In this document: piece by piece, positions 1 to 12,047 of the stretch
How the letters are laid out: every line of letters begins with the position of its first letter
Numbering within the stretch: the first letter of the stretch is position 1
NCBI GenBank assembly: GCA_963969495.1
Contig: OZ018326.1
Coordinates: 147,217,806 to 147,281,805, forward strand
Direction: 5' to 3'
DNA from: Ceratothoa steindachneri
Lineage: Eukaryota > Arthropoda > Malacostraca > Isopoda > Cymothoidae
Length of the DNA: 64,000 bases
Notes under the pieces: model-generated
The model's database searches: none
Told to the model about the DNA's origin: nothing
What the model saw: only the letters and a program-made list of their open reading frames with translations
Position numbers and translations under genes: made by a program

Positions 1-957
1 AGGAACGGGGTACATCTCTCCTTTAAGGGGAAGGCCTTTCTCGCCAACGTAATTCAAGATGTCGTGGAACGCACCAAAAGGAGCGTTCGAAACAGAGCGG
101 AAGCGAACGTGCGCCAGCACGCCCGTGTCACTCCTGGAACGACCTTCTCAGGGGGTCGTCAAAAAGAGTATGACCAGGAAAACAGAGAAGCCGGAAAATG
201 GAAGAGCGTAGGAAGTCCTACACTAGGAGACTCCCTCAAAGTTCTTATGTTTAATGCGAGGTCAATCAGGAATAAGTTTCTTGAGCTCCGTGGCCTCGTA
301 GTAATAGAGGAACCTGAGATGGTGGCCATAACTGAGTCTGGATAAAAACCTCAAGCCAAAATTTTGAAGGTGAATTCACAATTCCCGGTTACCAGCTCTT
401 CCTTAAAGATAGGCCAGACAGAGAGGGTGGCGGTGTGATGTTGTATGTCAAGGATACTCTCAACTCAACGGATTGCAACATCGTATCCGACCATGAACTA
501 CTAGCTGTTGACCTAAAGATAGGTCCTGCCAAATACAGGACCCTGGTGCCTTATAGACCTCCTGCCCAACTCGTTGAAAAGGACAGAGATCTGTACCAGC
601 TACTAGGAGAACTTGTAGAAGAGTGTGTATCGTCATGGGTGTTTTTAACACACAAAATGACTGGATAACCATAGAACCCTGTAGCGAGAACGCACTACTC
701 CTGGAGTTCGCGAAAACGAGTTCCTGACTCAATGGGTGAGAGAGCCAACGAGAGAAAACAATATCCTCGACTTGGTTTTCACCTCTGAGGATGACATCGT
801 TAAGGACCTCTCTGTTGGCGAAGAGCTCGGTGGCAGTCACCACCGACTCATTAGATTTGTAGTCAAAGTCCCGAAGGCAGGGCCTGCAACTTGTAGATCG
901 AGGAAACTCAATTTAAAACGGAACATACTTTGCAGGTCTTCGTGCTGGATTGACTGA
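1..957 (+). pseudogene. LINE-A ORF1 tail plus endonuclease domain (broken)
   Basis: The frame is open from base 1 to 345. It starts with RNGVHLSFKGKAF, which resembles the C-terminal DGxHLS block of SGNH/GDSL esterase domains known in CR1 ORF1 proteins; the usual Asp is Asn here. Without a stop it runs into the endonuclease start, LKVLMFNARSIRNKF. After a stop near 343 the domain resumes in another frame (FEGEFTIPGYQLF, GGGVMLYVKD, VPYRPPAQ). The normal GDFN motif reads GVFN (638-649) and the normal SDHR reads SHHR (835-846), so two metal/catalytic Asp residues are gone. The esterase assignment rests on a short stretch; the endonuclease is certain. Confidence 0.85.
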
Positions 958-2990
958 CGCGAGGCTAAAAGTGTGCGATGTTGTTGAAGACTCGTGGAAC
1001 AGTTTTAAAACCACATTCATGAGTCTTCATTCGCGTTTCATCCCTCTGAAATTTCCCCGTCGGTCTTCTGTTCAACCAAAGTGGTTTAATCGAGAAATCA
1101 GCCAACTGCTTAGGAAGAAGAAAAATTTGTACCGGCAATCGAAGATCTCGGGTGACTTTGACGAATACCGGATGCTAGCCAGGAGAGTGAAGTCCAGCAT
1201 AAGGGCGGCTAAGCGGTCTGAGGAACTCCGAGTGACGAGACTCTGTAAAGAGAACCCCAAGGAGTTTTTTGGATATGTGAACAGCCGTAAACCAATCCGT
1301 CGAACGATTGGCCTTTTAAGGAATGAGGAGGGGACATTATAGCATTCAGATGCAGAAAATGCTAACCTCCTCAACGACAACTTCTCTTCAGTGTTTACTG
1401 AAGAGTATGATCCCATTCCTTAGCCAACGGATTCATACTCGGGGGAAAAACTGGAGGCAATGGACTTCTTCGAAGGAGAAATAAAGAAAAAGATCGCTGA
1501 CCAAAAGACGAATAAGCCCCCTAAACCGGACGGGTTTCTACCTAAAGTGTTGAAAGAAGTGTGCAATGAAGTATCACCTCTCTGCGCTATCTTTAACATG
1601 TCAATCCGGACCAAATGCGTTCCTAGAGACTGGCGTGAGGCAAAGGTGACCCCTATCTTCAAGAAAGGAGACCGCAACCAACCGTCGAACTACCGACCTA
1701 TCAGTCTGACTTCGATAGCTTGTAAACTCATGGAAAGCATGATGGTGGACAAAATGACATCGTATTTATAGTCAAACCTGCTACTGAGGAGTTCCCAGCA
1801 CGGCTTCCGAAGGCAATGGTCATGCCTGACGAACCTTGTGGAATTCTTCCACTTCGTGGTCAGTGAGTACGATCGGGACAAGGCGGTGGATGTGGTGTGC
1901 TTAGACTTTTCAGAAAGCCTTTGATAAGGTACCACACCGCGCCCTTCTCCGAAAAGTGCGAGCGCTGGGCATAGACGGAAATGTAGCTGGCTGGATCGAG
2001 AACTAGCTAAGTGGCAGATGGCAACGGGTGGTGGTGAATGGACAGGCTTCTGAGTGGGTGCCCGTTACTAGCGGGGTGCCTAAAGGTTCTGTTCTGGGAC
2101 CACTACTATTTATCATCTACGTCAACGGCATGGACGGTGACATGGTTGCCAAGATTTTCAAATATGCCGATGATACCAAGCTTGGTATGAACGTTGCAAA
2201 GGATGAAAATACTTCCTACCTGCAGGAAGATCTTGGGAAGATTGGGGGGTGGTCGGACACGTGGCAAATGACTTTTAACGTGGGGAAATGCAAAGTGATG
2301 CATATCGGCCACAGAAACCCCTAATCTCAGTATAGACTTAAGGGCACTGCTATTGAATCCACCAACGCTGGGAAGGACTTGGGTGTAACAATCACTAGTG
2401 ACCTCAATTTCTCGAAACAGTGCATTGAGGCGAAGAAAAAGGCCCAAAGGATGCCAGGTTATATAAAGCGCCAGTTTGGATATCGGAACAAGAAGATTGT
2501 ACTGTGTTTGTACAACTTACTTGTTCGACGGCACCTGGAGTATGCCGTACAATTTTGGAGTCCTTCATTTCGTAAGGACATCGCGAGATTAGAACGCGTA
2601 CAAGCCAGTTCAACCAAGCTGATTCCCTCTATCCGACATAAAAGTTAGGAGGATTGACTAAGGGAATTAGATCTGTTCTCGCTGGAGACCCGTAGACTGC
2701 GTGGTCAGTTCACAAAGATTTCAAAATACTTCGAGGGTTCGACAATGTTGACTCCTGGGATATTTTCACACTGAGTGAAAACAGAACGCGCAATCACGGC
2801 TTCAAACTTGAACTAAAGCGTTAAAACCGCAATCTGTGTGGAAATTTTTTTACCTACAGTATCTGTGGTAAGTGGAATGCACTTCCAGTGGAAGTTATCA
2901 ACAGTGAATCTGTTGACCAGTTCAAGCCAGGGCAAGACAGAGTCTTGAAAAGTGGCCGTTTAGGGATGCAAAACAATTGAGCAGCCATGT
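950..2990 (+). pseudogene. LINE-A reverse transcriptase region (broken)
   Basis: The linker (PKWFNREISQLLR, LCKENPKEFFGYVNSRKPI) precedes the RT. RT blocks follow in order: EAKVTPIFKKGDRNQPSNY near 1640-1690, SQHGFR near 1797, a shifted KAFDKVPHRALL near 1915-1945, SGVPKGSVLGPLLF near 2070-2110, and the catalytic YADD at 2163-2174, which is intact. A CR1-type C-terminus follows (LEYAVQFWSPSFRKDIARLER, split by no stop until 2646). Stops occur near 1340, 1422, 1769 and 2322, and the reading frame shifts near 1910. It would copy the element's RNA at a nicked target if intact. Confidence 0.9.
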
Positions 2991-3078
2991 GCCCACTCGA
3001 TTGCCAGTCCAAAGGTACCCTCTTTGAATCGACCGTAAGGTCTCCTAGGGTACTTTCTTTCCTTGTAACTCATTATAA

Positions 3079-3119
3079 CTCTCTCTCCCTCTCTCTCTCT
3101 CTTTCTCTTTCTCCCTCTG
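3079..3119. repeat. (CT)n-rich microsatellite
   Basis: A 41-base run almost purely of C and T with CT dinucleotide periodicity lies just downstream of LINE-A. It may be the element's tail or independent. Confidence 0.8.
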
Positions 3120-4331
3120 ACACTTGAAGTCATTAATGCTCATCATTTTTATCTCTAAATTTCTATCAGACAGTCGCTCTTTTACTACAAAAGGCCTGCT
3201 CCTGTCTAGCACGTCAAGTTCGTGTCTCTTCAAATTTATTTATTTCCCCTGATTTATTTCACTATATTTTTCTTTTCCTTCCTGTTCTTTGACATTTTAT
3301 TGAATTGTTATCAATCAGCATGCCATGTTGACTTTCAGTAGTAGAGAAAATCATCATTAATCATAGAGACCTTTAATCTTTTCTAGTAATTCTATTTTAT
3401 GACTAATGCAATAGGCTAATTTCTTGACTTTTTCTCAGTTCTAATGAGATTTGAGGTTTTCCATCAGTTTCCATTTATTCCTTTAAATTATTTAGCTGAT
3501 TTCGTCTCATCTATTTAGGGACATTAGATTCATATTTTTGTTTTCAATTTTGTAAATTCAAGAAAGTACAGCATAAAGAAATCAAGTAACGTCCACGTTG
3601 CTTTTGTATATTTACATGTAATGTACGATTTGCTAAATTTACCTGTCACCCATGTTTAAATAAACAGCTTTCGCCCAAGAATAATTTTTAGTCTGTTAAT
3701 ATAAACGCATTTTCTTAACTCACAACTCCCTAAACGAACAGAGAGAATTGATGAAGTTGAAAATAAGATTTTCTGGGCTAGACTCGTCTTCCTTATCATT
3801 CTTAAATAGCGGGGTTGGTCATGGTATTTAAATTTATAGGAACAGGTTAGCATAGAAGAGCAGCTGCATTAAATTACAAACTTCATCCTATGAATGGAGG
3901 AGAACTAGCGATAGTATATAATTATACCTACCCAATAGAGCATTGAGGTGATGATTTCTTTATATTCCACTAAACTAAAATAGAATGAAGACTGTGATTA
4001 AAAATCAGTAGTTGTTGAAAATGGTAATCAACAGGTGTAGAGAAAAGAGGCAATGAGCAAGCTTAGTCAATCTTTTACCAGAGAGTTTAATTATATGTCT
4101 TCAAAAAAATTTCCTCATTCGCTAATTAATCGTTTATTCAAAGATTACATTCTAAAGCTTTTGTTTATAATATAGAGAAGGAACACATTTTGTCAAATTT
4201 TCTCCGGTATGACTTTTAGTTTGGGGGTAACTTTTTTCAGCCATACGCCACCACTGAAAGAAATCTTAAAAGGTTCGAATTTTAAATTATATAGCTACTC
4301 TCGTTGTCAGTAGGACTGCGCCAACCTTCAG
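3120..4331. other. AT-rich stretch without a recognised feature
   Basis: Short frames only, with stops in all six frames. I see no splice-bounded coding exon, RNA gene or clear repeat here. Confidence 0.6.
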
Positions 4332-4425
4332 AAGTTTTAATATGTTAATACAAAAAGATCGTCCTTTATTCTATAATTTGACTAATTTCTAATAATTTTT
4401 TAAGGTATGAGTTGATTTTCAGTTA
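4332..4425 (+). repeat. Dispersed repeat R1, copy 1
   Basis: This block matches 6857-6952 in the same orientation, including an identical core AAGATCGTCCTTTATTCTAT and a shared tail TGATTTTCAGTT. The copies differ at scattered positions. The family is not recognised; it may be a fragment of an old element. Confidence 0.75.
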
Positions 4426-5029
4426 GATAATTAATCAGACGTGGAGTAGAAATAATGGATCAAATCTTGTCAACAAAAGATTTAATACTACGAGAGTGCA
4501 AATGTTTCATTCGTTATAGGCTTAGAAAATTATGCAATAATTTAACTTCGAAAGTTGAACAAAGTACCTTAGTCAATATGTTAAAGATTATAATCAATAA
4601 ATATAACCTGAAAATATAAACAGAAATTTCAATATCCTTATTACTGATACTAAATTTATTTTTTCTATCCAATCAGATCCTCTCCTCTCAGTTCTTTCCT
4701 TCTTGCCTACAAATAATATATTAGTTTATGATTTTCTCTGTACTGATATTTTTATATTTTCTTAACGTAGTGAACCAATGTGTGCAAGCTCAAAGATCCG
4801 AGATTTTCCAAATAGTAACGTGGTTCTGGAAGTTTAAATACGAAACCCATCAAACAGTACTGACCGTATTTGTGAAGCGGAATGGCTTTCTATTAAAGGT
4901 GAATCCCCCAAAAATGCACACCGAAGACAACAATTGAAAGACATTGAAGATACAAAATTAGGCCTTATTTTGAACCTATCACCTCAGTAGTTTAATAAGG
5001 ACACGCGAAGAACTTCATTCCCTCTGGAA

Positions 5030-6440
5030 GGGAATCGATACTCACCTTCCTCACCAGGGAGCCACTGGTCGTTAACCACAACGTTCTGGTAGTGTATACG
5101 CCGTAGCCTTACCACTTAACTTACTCCTTTCTCGCCCCTCGTCTCGATGAGAAACTGAACGGCCAGCCCAGAACACATAATGTGCTAATCAGCTCAGGTC
5201 AGATCTGAGAACCTAACATCGGTTAAAACAGCAAGATTTACCCTAAGAGTGGGTATTCAATTGCACCACATATGCGAAATTAGAGAAGCGTCTTCCTAAA
5301 GCCAGAAGCTCCCCTCTAGGTTTATCTGAATGACGCGCTGAGTAAAATCCTTAGAGGAGATACGTAATGCAGCCTGTCCACGCATCTCCTCCCCTCCTTC
5401 CCATACCCCCAGTGGGGCGGCAACGTATAAAAGTAAATAAATTTGGAAAACCAGGCTAGATTACGTTAGTAATCAAGGCGATGAAGACCCCGGGAAGTGG
5501 CCCAGCTACCAACAGAAGGGACTAAGAAGAAGTTCATCCTCGAGTCTGTTCCTGGTGGTCACACCGAAATTTAAGTTAACTTGGTTTAAGAAGAAAGTTT
5601 AACTAATTCTCCTCAGAGAAACCACCCTATCCTGGTGTATTCCAAAGCACAGAGATAGTCCTCACCCATTAGGAATACCCCGAGTGAACTCTCTCCAGCA
5701 CTCTCTTGAGTCAAAGGATTCAAGCATTGGCTCCTCGCTCGCCTCGGTGAATTATTCCCCGAGTATCCCGAAGAGAAAAAGAAACATTCTTTTCCTGTCC
5801 AGTGGCGAGATCATTTCCTCCAGATGGCGTGCGTCTCTCCATCTGCCACACGCTCCGAAGGCCTCTGTGGCTTAAAAATTTCCACCTGTATTTCACAGCT
5901 GTATTCACCGATTTACGCGTCATCCTCGCAAACATTATTGAGGTGACGTACCAATTGAGTTAAACGTTAGACTCAAATCTGATTCTCGAGGAATCGAGTA
6001 TGGTATTTTAACCCCTGCTATATGTTTAGTTGAGGTCAGTTGCATTTAGGATTAAAGGGATCTGTGGGTCAAACATTACCATAAATTCAAGTATGTCATT
6101 TAGAAAGCCTCACTAATATTTGTTAAATTCATTTATGTGTATATAAAGTGTTAAATTTCGTAGGTTCATGTTTCTGTCTTTAATTAAAGTTTTAGTATTT
6201 TTTTAGAAATAAATTTTATTGAATCCTCGACACGCTAAGCAAGGCACTAGGAAGCCTTAAAGATTAAAAAGTAATAATCAGATAATAATAATTAAAAATA
6301 TAGCACTCTTAGAGATAAAACGCAATCACGGAGTTTTGAAGTACGTAAACAACCCATACGTAAGAACCCCAGCCATCACTTGGTCCTTCCTATACCACGA
6401 CGCCCTCATGCACTCATATGTGCCTATTTTAATCGAATGG
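5030..6440 (+). repeat. Unclassified dispersed element X, copy 1 (most complete)
   Basis: The first part (about 5030-5890) matches, with gaps, the reverse complement of 19388-20212. Shared landmarks include GAATCGA-CTTCCTTC, GTATTCAATT, CCCCAGTGGG, GGGACTAAGAAG, TCATCCTCGAG, and GAGATAGTCCTCACC. The second part (about 6010-6440) matches 16110-16530 in direct orientation, with landmarks TTAGAAAGCCT, TTAATTAAAGTTTTAGT and AATCACGGAGT. Together they define an element of at least 1.4 kb. It is more GC-rich than its surroundings. I see no transposase, RT or convincing terminal repeats, so it could be an LTR, the untranslated part of a retroelement, or a non-autonomous element. Confidence 0.75.
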
Positions 6441-6856
6441 AGAAAAATAATAATTGATCCAAGTAAGTGCAACACTTGCATTATATTTGTCATTGTCAAG
6501 GCGGCACCTGAGTCAAAGGAAATGAATAATAGAATAAGAATATAATGAGAAAAACTACACAACAAGTTGTATCTAAATACATGGGCTAAGTTCTAACTAT
6601 AGAGAGAAAGAAAATGGAAGAGGTGAAGTAAAAAGAAAGAGAAAAAGATTTAGGGATAAGAAGAATCTCGCCGAACTCTTAGACCCATTAGGAAGGTTAC
6701 TTTGGTGTTTTGTGTTAAAGAAAAAAGTAACCAGAGAGGACAAACCACTCTCACCAAGTCTCATGTAAAGAAAATGGTCACAATAACCATAAACTATTGA
6801 AAATTGAAAAATCCTCGGTTAATCACATTTAAAAGGGAATTATAATCAACCACCAA
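6441..6856. other. AT-rich stretch without a recognised feature
   Basis: No coding potential or RNA gene was recognised between X copy 1 and R1 copy 2. Confidence 0.55.
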
Positions 6857-6952
6857 AAGTTTTAATCCGTTAGTACTGAAAGATCGTCCTTTATTCTATA
6901 ATTTGAATAATTACTAATAATTTTTTAACGTATGATTTGATTTTCAGTTGAT
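6857..6952 (+). repeat. Dispersed repeat R1, copy 2
   Basis: Direct copy of 4332-4425, about 2.5 kb away. The central 20-25 bases are identical and the flanks are diverged. Just downstream (about 6981-7022) a 20-base unit GATAATAGGAYATAT is repeated twice. Confidence 0.75.
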
Positions 6953-7022
6953 TTTTAGTTTAGAGGCTTGTCTGCCCATGACGAGATAATAGGATATATC
7001 ACGGGATAATAGGACATATAAG

Positions 7023-8930
7023 GGATGTTATATTATGTGATTTTAAATAATTTATAGCTTTCTGACCAGTGCCACTTTGAATTTCACAGAATACCTGTAT
7101 GATCTTTTATTTCTTAGCAGCGAGCATCCCCCTGCTGTGAGCTTTGTATGTAAGGTTGACGTCATTTATTGTTCAAAGAAGACGAAAACTTCCTAAAATA
7201 TCTAAAACTTTCTAAATTAATTATATGGGACGCGTTTTTAAATTAAAGGAGGAAGATAAAGGTTTTTTAGCTACCAAATAAGTTAGTATTGGTTGAAATT
7301 TAATAAATATAGCAAAACTACCAGTGGTACTGCCAGCATGAATTTCGGAAAGAATTCGTATAGATCTTGCCGTTGAATAAGTGAAAATGTATCAAAATTA
7401 GATAGTCTGAGTAAAAAAGAGAAAAGCTATATGTTTTCTAAAAAAAATCATTTTAAACCCTACAGGTAAGACAGCAAATTAATTACCTCTGCAAAGCACC
7501 AACACGTTCCAGCTAAAGCAGATGCTCGTTCCCAAGTTTTCCTTCGCAATCCTTTTTCGTATGTCTCAATTGCATTCCAATACCATCAATTTCTTATCAT
7601 TTCCACGCTAGGTCAAAGTAACACGTACTGTATTAAACAGTATCTCCTGGTTTGTCACTTTAAGTGGCAATCAATCAATTTTGGATATTCGCCTATGGAC
7701 ATGTTAGTGAGTACCATGACAAAAGACTAACAATAGTAAGAAAATTTTCAGTTTACCTGCACCCATTCTTTTACGTAGATTTCCCCAGATAAATTCTTGC
7801 TGACATGTTTTACTGTTATTACTTTAATTTTGACAAACAATAGTACTCCTTGACATTCATTCTAATAGAAATATTTTTGGCCTCTCACCGGCGCTGGCTG
7901 GTTTAAATTTGACTAACTAATGGAAACTATTATGATTAGAAACTCGTGTGAGTTACTTATATTTTCTTAATAATTTAACTGCTAAAAGAATAGAACAGTT
8001 ACATGTACTTTAATTCGTGTAAGAAGATTCCTTCCTGTGTATGCTTCACGATATAGTTTTAAAACTATACGTTCTCACTTAGCTCAGTTGTGAATTGAAT
8101 TTTGATTCATTATTGACATTTACGAATAAAACTATATACTAGTGTGCAACAACCGATATTTGGATATGTGTTATTCCCTCAACATATGTATATGTTTGTA
8201 TGTACATTCAGTAAGTCGCTTTCTTTGAAAGTACAGCAAAAGAATTAAATTTGCGACAAGCAGTAAAATCCGAGTGTCCTTGTTTGATTCCTTGCCCGAT
8301 ATGATGAAACTTGCAGATACTTATCTAACTTAAGATTAAAATGAGTCTTGATAAATTTTCGTTCTCATAGCTGTCTTTTAAGGATGGTCTTCTAGCTTGT
8401 TAAGCTAGACTGCTGCTTTAGGTCTATAACACTATTTAACAATTTTTTACTTGAATTTGTTTCCTATGCTTAGCGAATCTTGCTTTCTATATGATCATTA
8501 ACAAGGTATGTAATTTGGTATTAGCCTGGTATTTGAATAAAGATCATCTTTATTTAGAGGAGGAGTAACTATTTGACCTAGTGAAAGAGGAGGACGTGGA
8601 AAAATAAGATTTTCTCAAAGGAAGGAGCCAAAGCAAATTCGAGTACTGGACGTGATCAGTGAAAGATTCTAATACTGATCATGTGATGAATGATTAGTTA
8701 TTGTGCAAGTTGTTACCCTGTAGTTGAAAGAAATAAACTGGACATAACTAAATTATAAATTATAAAAGGTTTTGATATTTAATAATGAAAAGGACTTTTT
8801 GCTCTCTTTTTCTATAAATAATTATTACTCTTTTATCATATTTTTCGCACTTGTTTTAAAATTTATAGAACTAAGAGTTAATTATATATACTACAATTAT
8901 ATTTTTTCGGGGTTAACTACAGTTCAGTTT
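7023..8930. other. AT-rich stretch without a recognised feature
   Basis: No open frame of note, no RNA gene and no clear repeat was recognised in this 1.9 kb. Confidence 0.55.
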
Positions 8931-8964
8931 CTGCGAGCTCTGTTTATTTAATGTTCAAATTTCC

Positions 8965-9740
8965 CTTTCATTAATTAAAATGAGCAATACGCAGTGAGTA
9001 TTGATTAAATAATTATAGTTTTAAGCATAGATGTATGTCATTTCCGAGGATTTATCTATGCTTTCCTATCCCTCCTTAACCAATTTTGTTCCTCTCCTAA
9101 TTTCATTTTCAATGCTATTGTGAGATGCAAACTCTGCTAAGTAAATATATTATTGCAAGTGGTTTAAAATCTGACTAAAATATATAATTGTTTTACTTGT
9201 TTCAAAAATATAAATCATTATTTTTTCCTTCAAATTTTTATTTCCAGGCTGTCTGGGAAAGTACTTTGGATATTTTTTTTTAATATTCGCTACATTTTTA
9301 TCTAGCATTAATAGGATGTGTTTAACAATAAGAATGTGACTTTATTCTGTCCCAATAATTCTGATTCTATTTTGTCTAATCAATTTATCCTAAAAGTGTC
9401 ATCAAGGACTGCTATATATAGCTCGAGAGATAATAGCAACCTTTCTCACTCAACTATTTATTTGAATTTAGCTATTATCGAGGGCAGCACAAATGCGATA
9501 ATGGTCAAACTTCAAATTAATTAATTAAAATGGGCAATGCAGTAATTCTTGACTGAATAATTTTAGTTTCAAAAAAAGATGTATGTCACTTCTATTTTGT
9601 TCCCATAATAAGTGCTGAAAAGTCTCCTCAAAAACTGGTATAAATAGCGTAGGATAGATACTAGCAACCTTTCTAACTAAAGATTTATATGAATATCATT
9701 ATTAACGAGTGCAGCGTAAATGGCAATTATGGAGAGTCTA
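8965..9740 (+). repeat. Diverged local duplication, about 230-bp unit
   Basis: The segment 9337-9530 and the segment 9580-9740 share a run of blocks in the same order: TGTCCCAATAAT/TGTTCCCATAAT, a TATA-rich stretch, CTAGCAACCTTTCT/ATAGCAACCTTTCT, and a GAGGGCAGCACAAATG/GAGTGCAGCGTAAATG block. The junction motif ATTAATTAAAATGRGCAAT followed by AGATGTATGTCA occurs near 8970-9045 and again near 9515-9590, so a third partial copy lies upstream. It encodes nothing recognisable. Confidence 0.6.
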
Positions 9741-10409
9741 TCTTTATATAAAATTACATCAGTCATTTTAGGTTATGCTAAATGGACTGCTTTGGTTGCC
9801 TCCCGCTTTGACAGCATAAAGTAAATATGCGTAGAATTGTGAACAGCATGAATCGTCTCAATTAGTGACAAACTATTGGGAATTGCAAAAGCTCGAACGT
9901 TCGGAAAGTGAACCAGTGGCCTTCTTCGATGGAAGACGGCTACGGACGAATCTTCACTCCTTTGTGGATACAAGATTGTATCTTTATTTTGGCTCACTGG
10001 CAATCTTCGGAGAGAAGGAAATTATTGAGGTAAAGCGGTTTTTTGTACTTGGACATTGACTCTTTGATCTCCGCCTCTTTCTCTCTCTCTCACCACAGTC
10101 ACATTACCGACTTTATAAATTTTAACCATCTGTACAGTAAGATGCATAAAAAATGATAGAGACCCTTCGCATCACTTTTCGGGTACTCTCGGAGGGCCCT
10201 AAACCGAACAGAGGAAAAGTACTTGAACAGATATACGGAAACCTAAATATTGCACTGTTTAGACTCATTGTCATTCGAATGGATACTCTGCTATTTGTGT
10301 GACGGAGGCTCATTGTGAAGCCTTGACCTCAAGCAAAGCAGTTGAATGCCTGAAGACTGTTAACTGAAAACCCCACACACCTCCTCAAATAAAAACCCAC
10401 CGTAGTGTC

Positions 10410-10943
10410 ATGGCATGCCTGATCAGAAAAACCGAGATACAAAAACAAACCAAGCTAGAACGTGAAACAGAGGAAAGGAAGGAAAATTTGACCTATGCAA
10501 AAGTAGCTAAAGCCACGATTTCCCAGACGAACAACCAGAAAACCTATCTCCACATTGAAAATGAACATTCCACCAAAATTATGTTTTGCATTTATTATGC
10601 ACACATAGCAAACATTACTCGCCCTGGAACTTTTGTTGCCACTGAGGTCAACCGCATGCTCGTAAAGAACGGCCTACAGGAGATGTGGTCTTTGGACAAC
10701 CATCCTTCAGAGGAGGTTATGCGCATAGGAGTAGCCCCTCAGTGCCCGAAAACGTGCCAAAATGTACCCGTACCCCAAAACACAGCCAGCACACGCGACC
10801 CACGTCTGAACAAACCCAAACAAACTTCTCAAACAGAAAAACAAGTGCCGCTTACACCCCCAAAAAATAACACGGAAACACCAACAACACAAACACAAAC
10901 CAAGACACCCAACAAGGAAGCAGTCCGACCAAAAGAGACCTGA
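10410..10943 (+). CDS. LINE-B ORF1 (gag-like, partial)
   Basis: An uninterrupted 177-codon frame begins MACLIRKTEIQKQ. The N-terminal 40 residues are charged and could form a helix. The middle segment (IMFCIYYAHIANITRPGTF ... MLVKNGLQEMWSLDNHPSEE) resembles the C-terminal half of Jockey gag-like proteins. The last 60 residues are Pro/Thr/Lys/Gln-rich and low-complexity. I do not see the CCHC zinc knuckles usual in Jockey ORF1, so the RNA-binding part is either truncated or absent; the true start may lie upstream. As part of a retroposon ORF1 it would coat the element RNA. Confidence 0.6.
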   Translation: MACLIRKTEIQKQTKLERETEERKENLTYAKVAKATISQTNNQKTYLHIENEHSTKIMFCIYYAHIANITRPGTFVATEVNRMLVKNGLQEMWSLDNHPSEEVMRIGVAPQCPKTCQNVPVPQNTASTRDPRLNKPKQTSQTEKQVPLTPPKNNTETPTTQTQTKTPNKEAVRPKET

Positions 10944-11347
10944 TCTCCAAGGTTGACGAAAACTTCAAAAACACGTGGTCCTAGATCAACCCCCTTATCT
11001 CGATGCAGGGAGCACCAATTGAAATATCATGCGAGAGGCTTCAATCTCAACCTTTATTCTCCCGAATCAGCCCTCTTCCCAACCGAAATTGATTCCCGCG
11101 AAAGTATGAGAGGGTCTTAGGACCGGAAGATACAAGTGGGAATGCTCTAATGAGGTTCCGGAACGGCAGGTTGACGAGGCTATCTCCCAAAACAAAATCA
11201 AATTGACCACCGACTGCTTTCTCCCAATCATGGACACAGAGTTAAGAAAAAACGAAACGGCAGGGAGCGCACCCAGTACACCACATGGGGCTAAAGTGGA
11301 TTACAAATAAGCGTGCACTTTAATCCCCCCCCCCAACATTACACAAA

Positions 11348-12045
11348 ATGACCAACAGACTTACTATAATACAAATGAATGTCGATAAATGGGACGGAAA
11401 AGGTTTCATCTATGGCAATATTTTGCGACAAAGTGACCCTGACATTGTGCTTATTTTTCAATACGGACTGACCGCGCAAAAAGAGTTAAAAATATTTCAA
11501 TACGACATCATCAGCAAAAATTATAGCCAGGAACGGTATAACGGCTGCGCAATAGCCGTCAAAAAAGGACTAAAATACAAAAAACTACCCAACTTAGATG
11601 AATTTTACCTTGCCATTGAGGTAGGCATTACCCTGGGGGTCTGGTCGTGGCCACGGGGTACCAACCCCCAAGACGCGTATATGTACCCATGCACAACCTT
11701 CTACAGATCTTCAGCCATAAGAAAAACGTAATCTTTGCTGGAGGTCTGAATGCAAGGTGTGCAGCGGCAGGGTATACCTCCTACAACAATGCAGGCAGAA
11801 ACATCGAAGTATTACTTGACAGACAATACGTAACAAGAATCAGTCCAGAATTCCAGACATACATAACGGGAAAAGCAGCAACAAAACCTAGTATTGTTCT
11901 ATCCAATATTAGGTTTCCATACAACTACTACATTGAACCGGGCCCCATGATTCCAAGCGACCACGAGGCTATTAAAATTACAATTAGTGTAAATCCCATT
12001 CCAATTGCAATCCCAGAACGCAAAAGCTACAAGCAGGCGAACTAG
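11348..12045 (+). pseudogene. LINE-B endonuclease domain (frameshifted)
   Basis: It starts MTNRLTIIQMNVDKW, the usual Jockey endonuclease opening, followed by NGCAIAVKKGLKYKK (the GxAIxV block). The frame changes between about 11645 and 11740 and continues as QPPRRVYVPMHNLLQIFSHK. The GDLNAR motif is GGLNAR (Asp lost) while the terminal SDHEAIK block near 11957 keeps its Asp-His. The domain would nick target DNA to prime reverse transcription; as it stands it is inactive. Confidence 0.85.
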
Positions 12046-12047
12046 GA

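Larger units (their letters stand above)
1..3060 (+). mobile_element. LINE-A: CR1-like non-LTR retrotransposon, 5' cut by window edge
   Basis: One colinear element reads on the plus strand: the end of an ORF1 esterase-like domain (1-60), an apurinic-type endonuclease (235-957), a pre-RT linker (950-1340), a reverse transcriptase (1460-2330) and a thumb/C-terminal region (2340-2990). The order and motifs (NARSIRNKF, FKKGDRN, NYRPISLTS, KYADDTKLG) are those of CR1-like LINEs. Several stops and frameshifts interrupt it, so it cannot move on its own. The 3' limit is only approximate; similarity to coding sequence ends near 2990 and a CT-rich microsatellite begins near 3079. No target-site duplication can be judged because the 5' end is outside the window. 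Confidence 0.9.

Noticed and set aside
4728..4937. 69-codon frame with a signal-peptide-like start
   Set aside because: The hydrophobic start is followed by no cysteine pattern or family motif, and there is no supporting promoter or splice evidence.
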